From positions 1,240,001 to 1,304,000 of the forward strand of contig CP087215.1 in the NCBI GenBank assembly GCA_020912385.1: 64,000 nt of DNA. The letters run 5' to 3'. This DNA comes from Neofusicoccum parvum (Eukaryota > Ascomycota > Dothideomycetes > Botryosphaeriales > Botryosphaeriaceae). Positions 46,974 to 55,034 of this stretch are shown here, in pieces (the stretch's first letter is position 1; each line of letters starts with the position of its first letter). A program made the position numbers and the translations under genes. Under the pieces are notes generated by a model. The model was not told where the DNA came from. It searched no databases and was given only the letters and a program-made list of their open reading frames with translations.

Positions 46974-47403
46974 GGTGGGCAGGAGGGCAGAGCTCGTTCG
47001 CGCTCAGGATGTCGTGACGGAGGCGGGGCGGGCGAAAGGGGGGAGCACGATGAGCGTGTGCGGCTGTGGGAGATGGGCGGATGGGCGGATGGGCGACGGG
47101 GCCGCAGAGGATCGTGCGGTGGTGGAGAGGAAATCTAGCTTGCTTGGAGGAAGCTCGCGGGCGAGGTTTGGGGGGGAATGACGTTTAGGCGTCGCAGGCC
47201 GGAACCCTGCCGTGGCCGTGGCTGGTCGCTCGCAGGCCCCGATCGCCCAACAAAACCGACCGACCAGCTTTCCGCGCAACCCCGTCGCCGCCCACACCCG
47301 GACGCTTCGACGCACCGCCTCAGCCAAGGCAGCCGCGAGCAGCCTGTTGCGCAGCCAGAGTCCTGGGCGCTGCGCCATCTTCCTGGGGCCCCGGAGCCAA
47401 GCC
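46974..47403. promoter_or_regulatory. Shared divergent promoter: acyl-CoA ligase / methyltransferase
   Basis: A 430-base GC-rich region between two divergent starts. A repeated GGGCGGAT motif (GATGGGCGGATGGGCGGATGGGCG, 47072-47095) on the plus strand is a short tandem repeat that might be a GC-box-like site. Nothing else is assigned. Confidence 0.45.
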
Positions 47404-48356
47404 ATGGACGCGCTGGGCCCGCTGCTGCACGCGCTGCAGGACGAGGTGGCCGACCCCCAAGAAGGTGATTCGCGCACCGCCGCTGCAGTCCCGTGGAACA
47501 GCTCCGCTAAATCCACCGCTTGCCAGACGCGTTTCTGGTCTTCTCCCAGCCGGCCCCTTCGTTGCACAGCCTTGGCATCCTCGACAGCAAAGCCGTGTCG
47601 CTCGAGCTCACCGTTGCCGGGAGAGACCTGACCATCACGCAGTCGCCCGGCTTGCTGACCTCCAACCGCGCCTTGGGCAGCACGGGGGCAGTCGTCTGGA
47701 AAGTCACGCCTCTGTTTGCCGAGTGGCTAGCGTCAGAAGACAACCTTCTCTTCGGGAGTCACGCTCTCACGCCGCAGTCGACCGTCCTCGAGCTCGGGTC
47801 AGGCGTGGCTGGCATCGTTCCTTTGGTTTTGGCGCCACGGATAGGCCGCTACGTGGCCACAGACATGGACTACGTGTTAAAGCTGCTGAAACAGAACGTC
47901 GCGCAGAACACCAGCCTGCCCTCCACGCGGCGAACCAAATCCCAGAAGCCACGCGCGAGAGCTGGAGATGCCTCGGCTGGCGCCATCGAGACGCTGACGT
48001 TGGACTGGGAGCGTGATTCGATTGCTGCTCTTCCCCAACAACTTAATCAACCACCTGACGGGTCAGATGACTGCGGCTTCGACGCCATCGTTGCCTGCGA
48101 TTGTATCTACAACGAGGCGCTTATAGAGCCATTCAACACTGCGTGCGCTGAAATATGCGCATTGCGTGCAAACGGCAGCCGGCCAACCTTTTGTGTGATA
48201 GCACAGCAAAGACGGACATATGATGTCTTCGAGCAGTGGTTAGTATCTTTCCACAAGCGGTTCAGGGTCTGGAAGCTATCAGACGAGCACCTCCCGAAGG
48301 ATTTAGGGGAGGATTCTGGGTTCATGGTGCACATTGGGGTATTGCGGTCGAAATAA
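47404..48356 (+). CDS. Protein-lysine methyltransferase, METTL21/Rkm5-like
   Basis: Exons 47404-47464 and 47527-48356 join to 296 residues. The S-adenosylmethionine site is VLELGSGVAGIVPL (residues 107-120), followed by the acidic end of strand 2 in VATDMDY. The DxxY-type catalytic-loop sequence reads DAIVACDCIYNEALIEPF, as in METTL21-group lysine methyltransferases (D/E-xx-Y/F motif: DCIY). GAVVWKVTPLFAEWLAS is the typical W-containing cap. In yeast the nearest family, Rkm5, methylates a ribosomal protein, so translation-machinery methylation is inferred, not shown. The C-terminus ends FMVHIGVLRSK. The 62-base intron separates a short amphipathic N-terminus (MDALGPLLHALQDEV). Confidence 0.86.
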
Positions 48357-49181
48357 CCTCGCCACTCATCGCGCAAAGGCTTCCTATCTGGGTCTGTGGC
48401 CACAACATTCTTGCGCCACGCATTGGGCTTGGATCACTGAACTAGATCAAAAGTTGCCTGTGATATTTCAGACTTGGATTACTGAACTGCCTTAGATGTT
48501 GGCCGTGGCGTTGTTCAAAGCGGACTTTTCGCAAGGAAAAAAAATGCAAGCATCTTACCCGAACAGAACCAAATGCCTTTAGGCGAAAGATCGCCTGTGG
48601 GGATCATGATCGCTAAAATATGCAAGTATGAACGGCTTTTGACGATCGAAAGGAAATGCTTGGCCGGGCTTGTCTATACCAACTGCCTTATTGGCTTGGG
48701 TCCTCCGCATGAAAAGTCAAAATTTCGTCCAGATGCATTCCTCTTACCCTTTTGCGGACTTCTTTAGCGACGTGCCATTTCGCTTCTTGTTGCATTTCGG
48801 CTCAACGCGCATTTACGCGAGGTCGACTTGAGACTTTTTTTCCTTGCCTGTGGAGGCGGCACAGCAGGCGGGATCCACAAACCACAGCAATGTCTCGTGA
48901 TAGAGAAGCGTCGGATTTCGCTCGGGGGTGAACTTAAAGAACAGATTCGAATTTAGATTAACAAGGACGAATTCGGGTATCACAATCAAGCCTCTCCACA
49001 ACTTTGCCATCCGATAAAAATCGAAAATCATAAACAACATAAAGGGAACCCCTAAAGAACGCCTACTTCAAATGAAATTTCAGACTGCAAGCATACCAGA
49101 AAAGAAAGTGGGTACCAATGGTCCACACCCACATGTTTGAAACCACCTAGAACTACCAGGAAGAAGTGTCATCATCTGGAT
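48357..49181. other. Intergenic, about 0.8 kb
   Basis: A short direct repeat, CTTGGATYACTGAACT, occurs at about 48429-48444 and 48473-48488 (15 of 16 identical), just after the methyltransferase stop. The rest is AT-rich and without coding signal. Confidence 0.45.
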
Positions 49182-49523
49182 CTATTGCGGGTGGCTATTC
49201 CCAGTCGTGCTCGCTGAATACAGGACTTGCAGGCGGCGGATCTCATCTATCAGTCTCTCAGTGAGCTGTTTCCGCTCGATATCCCAGACAGCCGCGTCGT
49301 ATCCGGGTGATCATATGATGTCGGCTATGCAATCAGGCTCAGATGCAGGGAGGTTAAGAAAGTGCCAATATCTCCGTACTGAATCTCCTGCGTCCGCATG
49401 CCTCAAGAATCCATTGTTGATGTGATAGCCCAAGTCATCCGCATCTCTGACCGATATGTGCAAGGTAGACTGGCTAAAAGGGTTTCTGGAGGGCAACATG
49501 TCTTCTGTGAAATTCGTCATCAC
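49182..49523 (-). pseudogene. Open frame with one internal stop, decayed gene fragment
   Basis: On the minus strand the frame from 49523 (TNFTEDMLPSRNPFSQST...) reads SVRDADDLGYHINNGFLRHA and RRYWHFLNLPASEPDCIADII. It then hits a TGA (49313-49311) and continues in the same frame for 42 codons, SPGYDAAVWDIERKQLTERL and so on, to a TAG at 49182. The sense on both sides of the stop looks coding and continuous, so this is probably the last exon of a gene lost by mutation. I do not recognise the family. It lies just downstream of the lactonase relic on the same strand. Confidence 0.42.
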
Positions 49524-49554
49524 ATTCTTGTCTTTGCAAGTCTTCTTGCCATCA

Positions 49555-49950
49555 CCGCATCACGAAGCTTATACTGATAGTTGATATCTGTGTTGAGCAG
49601 GTGCTGCCACATATAGGTTCCGTCATGTCCTCCGGGAGGGTCCCATTCTACGAATAGGAGCTCTTTTGTGTTTGGATTGAATCATAGAGCTTCGTAGGTC
49701 TGAAAGGTGAGGTTCTGTACATACGTGAGTGACAGTTGCGTTGGGGCCAATGGTGTCGAAGAACCTCTTGTCGTAGGCGATGAAGTCGGTAGTGTTGAGC
49801 AGGGCGTTGCTAGCTGGGGAGAGAGGTCTTGGTCAGTCTGGCTTGCATGCAGCAATGGTGATCAGGCCGCCGAGAACTTACACTTCCTGCAGATCGGGGC
49901 CTGACGTGACATGCTCGAGTGGAGCATCGAGAACGGACCAATTGAATGAA
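49555..49950 (-). pseudogene. Lactonase (beta-propeller lactonohydrolase) relic
   Basis: Reading the minus strand from 49813, after an intron-like GTAAG..CCCCAG, gives SNALLNTTDFIAYDKRFFDT and IGPNATVTH. A four-base insertion (GTATGTACAG where GTACAG is expected) then shifts the frame. Read in the shifted frame it continues NLTFQTYEAL-stop-FNPNTKELLFVEWDPPGGHD, then DGTYMWQHLLNTDINYQY. The blocks YDKRFFD..GPNAT, FNP.TKEL.FVEW.PPGG and WQ.LLNT fit the N-terminal blades of fungal secreted lactonases (SMP-30/gluconolactonase-like), as I remember them. With at least one frameshift and one TGA it cannot be functional. The remaining blades are not found downstream, so it is also truncated. Confidence 0.5.
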
Positions 49951-51257
49951 CCACTTAAGACTGCCACGGAGGTTTGATCGTATGAAATCCAGGCCCAAGA
50001 TGCAGGGGCGTCCTGGAAGGAAGAGGGAAGGTGGGTGAGGAAGCTTTAGACAGGCACCAGATATATGAGTGGATGACTTGGACTGAAAGGCTTCATGATT
50101 CAACTACAGGTGTACCCGAATTCCAGGTATAGATATGTCTGGACGTCTCAAAGACAAGGACACAACGAGTAGCTACGTCTCTGCGAGACTATATAAGGCT
50201 ACACATGCTGAAGAACGGAGTGGTCCCCCAACGACTTCGGATTCCTGCTGAAAAGAGTTGACTCGTGATCAAATGAGAAGACCCGTCGCAAAACCTTGGC
50301 AATAGGGAGAACCGACCTGGTAGGGAGCATTCGCCGGAAAAGAAGAGTCCGTGGGGAGATGGTGGAACGGACGGAGTAGTCCGGGGCGCGCGCTGGGTGG
50401 CTCCGTAGGCTTGGTGCGGGTATATCTTCCGTGCATGGCCCACGTAAACGTCTAATTCTTTCGGATATTGCCCATGAATTCCAACCGTCCGGTCAAGATT
50501 GTTGGCTGCCATCAAAGCCGCTGTTCTGAAGAGGTACGTGCAACATCAAGACCAGTATACATGACGACGCGAGACATCTTAGGAGCATCGGGCCCGTTTT
50601 TCTCCTGCCGACATCGGTATTCCATCGCATCAGAATCAAGATCATACATTAACTTCATCACCTGTATTCTTGGTAGCGGGTCTACGTGGCAGTTGCCCGT
50701 GCTCCCTCGAATGATTCTACGCAACGAATGGGGTGGGCTCGGAAAGGCGCTGACGTTCTACCACGTTTCTCAGCTGCCAAAGCTACCGGTTGACTAAACA
50801 GCGTTCTGGCCACTTCCGAAGCTCTCTCTTCCGACAAAGATGCTCCTGCAGTGAGTAATCCGTGAGCGCGCAAGCCCATGTACACACCTGCGAGCATGAG
50901 AAGCCATTTGCGCAGGAAGTTGAGGCATTCATCCGGATGCAACAGTTGTCAAGATGCTGTGTCAAAGCCGCCCAGACGAATGCTGCTGCTCCCTGTAGCT
51001 TGTTGTGCCGTGCGATGGTGTTCCCGCGCTCGACATCGGCCGTAACAACGGTGCAGTCGGGAAGTTACTGACCGTGTGGGGAAATGCCTCGGTCGAACCC
51101 CAGGCTTTCCCCGCGTCGGCTTCTGTGCTTACACACACCACAGCCATCGCATCCAGCCCTACGCCATGTATTTACCGCAGCTCTCAGCTTCCGTCTTTCC
51201 GCTGCCCTCCACCTGAAATCCCTCCTCTCGCGCCACCCGCACCAATTGACCCCCGCA
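49951..51257. other. Intergenic, about 1.3 kb, with repeat element
   Basis: This lies upstream of the lactonase relic and of the enoyl-CoA hydratase. A TATATAA sequence is at about 50186-50193 and probably belonged to the relic's or another lost promoter. It holds one short inverted-end element (50918-50984). No complete gene is supported. Confidence 0.45.
50918..50984. repeat. Short inverted-end element, copy 3
   Basis: The left end GTTGAGGCATTCATCCGG (50919-50936) and the right end CCAGACGAATGCT (50972-50984) are inverted versions of the shared end sequence. The distance from the first GTTG to the last GAATGC is 65 bases, the same as in the 27 kb copy. Read in reverse complement, the first 12 bases (GCATTCGTCTGG) are identical to that copy; the middle is diverged. 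Confidence 0.55.
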
Positions 51258-52147
51258 ATGGCGCCTCCGACCTTCAGCAGCCAGCCGCCGCCAACGCAGC
51301 ACTGCCTCCTCTCCTACCCGGCCCCCTACGTCCTGCTCGTCACGCTCAACCGGCCCAAAGAGCTCAACTGCATCAACATGGCCGGCCACGCCGAGCTGGG
51401 CGAAGTCTTCGCCTGGCTGGACCGCGAGCCCGCCCTGCGCGTCGGCATCATCACCGGCGCCGGCCGCGCCTTCTGCGCCGGCGCCGACCTCAAAGGTACA
51501 CGCACGCACCCCCTCTCCCCAGGCCTCCCGCTGACTCCCCGCCTCCAGAATGGAACGCCAGCAACTCGTCCTCGGACAAGCCGCGGCCGGCGGTCGGCGC
51601 GGCCGGGTTCGGCGCGCTGTCGCGGCGGTCCGGCCTCAAGCCCGTCATCGCGGCCGTCAACGGGCTGGCGTTCGGCGGCGGGTGCGAGATGGTCATCAAC
51701 GCGGACATGGTGGTTGCGGGGCCGAAGGCCGCGTTCGCGCTGCCAGAGGTCAAGCGCGGGGTCGTGGCGCTGGCGGGGGCGCTGCCGCGGCTGGTGCGCA
51801 CGGTGGGGCGGCAGCGCGCGATGGAGATGGCGCTGACCGGGCGGACGGTGCCGGCGGGGGAGGCGCGCGAGTGGGGGTTGGTGAACACGGTTGTCGGGGA
51901 GGGCGAGGGCGAGGTGGTGAGGGAGGCGGTCAGGCTGGCGGAGATGGTGGTGGAGAATAGTCCCGATGCGGTGATTGTCACGCGCGAGGGGGTTAAGATG
52001 GGGTGGGATGGCGTGGGCGCCGAGGATGCGACCAGGATCTGGGGCGAGAGCTGGTATCCGCGGCTGCTGGCTGGAGATAACTTGAAAGAGGGTGTTCTGG
52101 CGTTCGTGGAGAAGAGAAAGCCGAATTGGAAGGCTCCCAAGTTGTGA
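51258..52147 (+). CDS. Enoyl-CoA hydratase/isomerase (crotonase family)
   Basis: Exons 51258-51495 and 51549-52147 join to 278 residues, normal for the family. Crotonases hydrate 2-enoyl-CoA in beta-oxidation; some members isomerise or hydrolyse acyl-CoA. The oxyanion-hole blocks are FCAGADLKEWN (about residues 72-82) and AVNGLAFGGGCEM (115-127). The two catalytic glutamates are present at Glu126 (GGGCEM) and Glu146 (FALPEVKRG). The C-terminus ends in PKL, a plausible variant of the peroxisomal PTS1 signal. No mitochondrial presequence is apparent, so a peroxisome site is more likely (inference). The start ATG (CCCCGCAATGGC) follows a pyrimidine-rich leader. The 3' half has very high GC at third positions. 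Confidence 0.9.
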
Positions 52148-52732
52148 GGTGCGGAGGAGGGTGGGCCAATTGGCGGTTTAGACTGCGAAAAGGAGCGTGC
52201 TTTGTCATTCAAATGCTGCCGGCCATTCACTTTCGAAAAAAGACACTGTCTTGTCCGTGTGGACTTCTTTCCAGGATTGCCATGACGTCAGGTAGCTCTG
52301 AAGCGTGCTCACCGCGCCCAAGTGTCGCATTTCTATGCCTGCAGTCTGGAATAGTCTCGACCGACTGCAACTCGTAAAATCGAAGCCACGGCGCTCAGAA
52401 TTCCTACTCAGAGACGGAAGCACTGACTCACAGAACGGAGTCCAGAAAGGTGAGCCTCACGCGCGAACTGTCCCGAATAGGCAAGCCGACGGCATTTCCT
52501 CTTTAGAGAGCTCCAGCTGCTGTCCCCTCCTCCAGACATGCCGCATCCTGTCGTGTCGATCAACCCCGCATATAAGCTGGCGCCCCTCTGTCGCACGTAA
52601 TGGACGCGCTCGACCGGAGAGCCGCAGGCAGTCATTTCAATTGTCATTTTGCCCGATCACTCCCTCCTTTCCCCTTCTGCGACTTCTCTGCATAGCCATA
52701 TTCCTCTAACTACAACTATAACGCCACTCAGC
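52148..52732. promoter_or_regulatory. Promoter region of the DhaL-type kinase gene
   Basis: This 585-base gap lies between two plus-strand genes. It contains the hydratase 3' UTR and a TATA-like sequence, CATATAAGC (TATAAG at 52571-52576), about 160 bases before the start at 52733. A pyrimidine-rich leader follows. Confidence 0.45.
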
Positions 52733-54396
52733 ATGTCTGTCGTCGTCGAGCAAACGATACCCTGGTCGCCATCGACTTTGGATCTCTCCAACCCCAAGCG
52801 CTGGACAACTCTCTTCCCTCTGCTGCGGCCCTCCGTGTTCCCTGTCTCCACCAGTAAAGGTCAGACTGTTCTTCTCAACCGCGCGCTCAGCAGCAGTCCA
52901 CACATCCAAATCGCGGCTATTGGGCGTTCCGGAAATTTCTCCAGCAAGTTCTTGTCCGATACGCACATCGCTGCAATTGTCACCGAGACATCTGGCGCTG
53001 GTATTCTCACTGCCCAAGATGTTCGACACACACTCGAACAAAATGGTATCAAGGTGGCGCAGGGACTTGTGGTCCTGCGAGCTGGAAAAGAGAGGAGAGT
53101 TAGTGGGCCAGAGAACGGTGTCGTTGAAGTGGACACGGAAGGGGAGCTAGAGTTTGATCATCTCTTGAGTTTGCTAGAGCATGCAACGGAGACCGCAAGG
53201 TAAGTAGAGGTCCAGAATCCCCTTAGTTACAGTGTTGACACTTACCAATTATTCAGAACATCCATCCACCAAACCGTCGAGCTGCTCAAGCTTTTCATGA
53301 AGACTGCAGTGACGACAAAGTCGGAATTCCATCCCGCAAAGAAGGGAGAAAACGCGTCCATCGTGCACGAAGTCGGACACGCCGAATTCGAGACCGCCAC
53401 CAAAGCCCTCGAGAAAGACCTCACGCACGTCCTCCGCGCGCAAGCCTCCCAGACAGGCTCAGTGACGTACTCAGTGCACTACTCCGACATCAACGGACTA
53501 TCCCAACTGGAAAACTACATCCTCGCCCACGAGATCTCCAACTACCTCGGTGCGCGTCCCCTCCCGCCCCCATCTCCACCCCCCGACTAACCCGTCCCCC
53601 AGACGCCCAAAACATCCCGTACCGCCTCTCCTCCTCCCCGCTCCTCGGCTCCACCCCCCTCTCCGCCCGCGGCTGGGCCATCTCCATCAGCGCCCTCCCC
53701 ACCCCCCTCCTCGCCCCGCAACCCAAGCCCCCCAACCCGCTCTCCCACCCCACCAGCCCATCCAGCACGGCCGCCAAACCCGTCTCCCCCACCGCCACCG
53801 CCTTCGACGACGCGCTCGTCCGCGCGCGCATCACGCGCGGCTGCGCCGCGCTCATCGCCGCCGAGCCGGCCATCACGCGCTACGACACGATCGTCGGCGA
53901 CGGCGACTGCGGGCTGACGCTGCGGGACGGGGCGGCGAAGACGCTGTCGTTCATCGCGAACGCCGACCTGGGCGATCTGGCGGGCGTGCTGGGGGCGCTG
54001 GTGGCGGAGCTGGAGGTGACGATGGGGGGGACGAGCGGGGCGCTGTACTGCATCTTCCTGTCGGGGTTGGCGGGGGGGTTGAGGGGGGGTGGAGGGGTGG
54101 GGGCGGCGCTGGAGGGGGCGTTGGGGGTGCTGTTGCGGTATACGCGGGCGAGGAGGGGCGATCGGACGTGTTTGGATGCGTTGGTGCCGTTTGTGGAGGC
54201 GCTGGCGGCGGGGGAAGGGGAGGCGGTGGCGGTGGAGAGGGCGAGGGAGGGGGTTGAGGGGACGAAGGTGATGGAGGCGAGGTTGGGGAGGAGTGCGTAT
54301 TTGGATGAGAGTGCGACTAGGGGCGTGCCGGATCCGGGAGCGTATGGGTTGTTGGTGCTGTTGGAGGGGTTGTGTGGGGTGGAGGGGGGGAAGTAA
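52733..54396 (+). CDS. DhaL-domain kinase with degenerate DhaK-like N-terminal half
   Basis: Exons 52733-53199, 53257-53549 and 53603-54396 join to 517 residues. Dihydroxyacetone kinases carry DhaK (substrate, covalent His) then DhaL (ATP). Here residues about 320-517 are DhaL: TRYDTIVGDGDCGLTLRDGA (GDGDCG at 352-357), MGGTSGALYCIFLSGL, TCLDALVPFVEAL and VPDPGAYGLL, all typical. The N-terminal half lacks the DhaK GGGSGHEP loop and the HNEPG substrate-His motif. Only its end (INGLSQLENYILAHEISNYL, ARGWAISISAL) resembles the end of DhaK. So it has the ATP-binding module but not the known dihydroxyacetone-binding residues. It may act on another substrate, or regulate. The last 300 bases are extremely G-rich. 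Typical two-domain enzymes are about 590 residues. Confidence 0.82.
54063..54130 (+). other. Dense G-tract run (possible G-quadruplex) inside the DhaL gene
   Basis: The coding strand has a chain of G-runs of four to seven, separated by one to four bases (CGGGGGGGTTGAGGGGGGG, then GGAGGGGTGGGGGCGG), inside the DhaL domain. The codons are Gly-rich (GLRGGGGVG) and may reflect third-base bias for G. Confidence 0.5.
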
Positions 54397-54435
54397 GGAG
54401 GGTTGGTTCGGAGAGTGTGGCAACATGTTTGTTCC

Positions 54436-54510
54436 TTTATGAAGTGTTCGTCCGGATAGGTCTGGCATTTCTTTCACTGCATATTTGCGTCAGGATGAAT
54501 GCATAAGCTA
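54436..54510. repeat. Short inverted-end element, copy 4
   Basis: Bases 54441-54502 align gap-free with 27237-27298 at 49 of 62 by my count; many of the differences are C/T or G/A changes. It starts about 40 bases after the DhaL kinase stop codon, so it may lie in that gene's 3' UTR. Confidence 0.6.
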
Positions 54511-54668
54511 CCCATGTGCGAAGAGTACGAAGTTACTTCAATATTTCACAAAGTGACTAATTCCGTTAGTTGTTATAGTTGATTACTACCGTTCCTGCTC
54601 ACTCAATGTAATTCTTCCTGTGCATGTGTTAACAGACGGACTGAAATCAGATGATTCTCACTCACGGA

Positions 54669-54743
54669 CAGCTGGAGCATTTATCTGGATGGTTTTGGTA
54701 ATAAGTATAACTGTTTCTGCAATCGGGCAAATGGCTCGACTAG
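54669..54743. repeat. Short inverted-end element, copy 5 (most diverged)
   Basis: The left 30 bases (CAGCTGGAGCATTTATCTGG then ATGGTTTTGG) match the 27 kb copy at 23 of 30. The right end, CAAATGGCTCGACTAG, matches its right end at about 12 of 16. The middle is not similar. Same orientation as copy 4 and 170 bases after it. Confidence 0.45.
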
Positions 54744-55034
54744 CCTTACAAGTACTTGCTAGCCTGATGCGTTCTCATGGCTAGAGCACTGCTCGCTGTG
54801 TGGCCTTTTTCTTTTCTTTTCTTTTCTTGTTTGCCCGCAGCATAGTGTAGACGATGGCGAGCAAGTACTCCGGGTGGCTCCAGCGCGTGCACGCTAGAAC
54901 GCGTTGACGCGAGCGGGCCGGAGATCAGCCGGGCGGGCGCAAGTGTTTATGGCGGCGTGTTTACCTGGAGCGGCGACATCTGACGCGAATGCGCGAACGC
55001 CGAACAACAACGACCACGACGTAGCGCCGCAGCC

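Larger units (their letters stand above)
54397..55034. other. Intergenic with two short repeat elements
   Basis: A 638-base gap between the DhaL kinase and SMC2. It holds two members of the short inverted-end element (54436-54510 and 54669-54743) and a CTTTT/TTTTC pentamer run (about 54804-54828). AT-rich before 54800, GC-rich near the SMC2 start. Confidence 0.5.
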
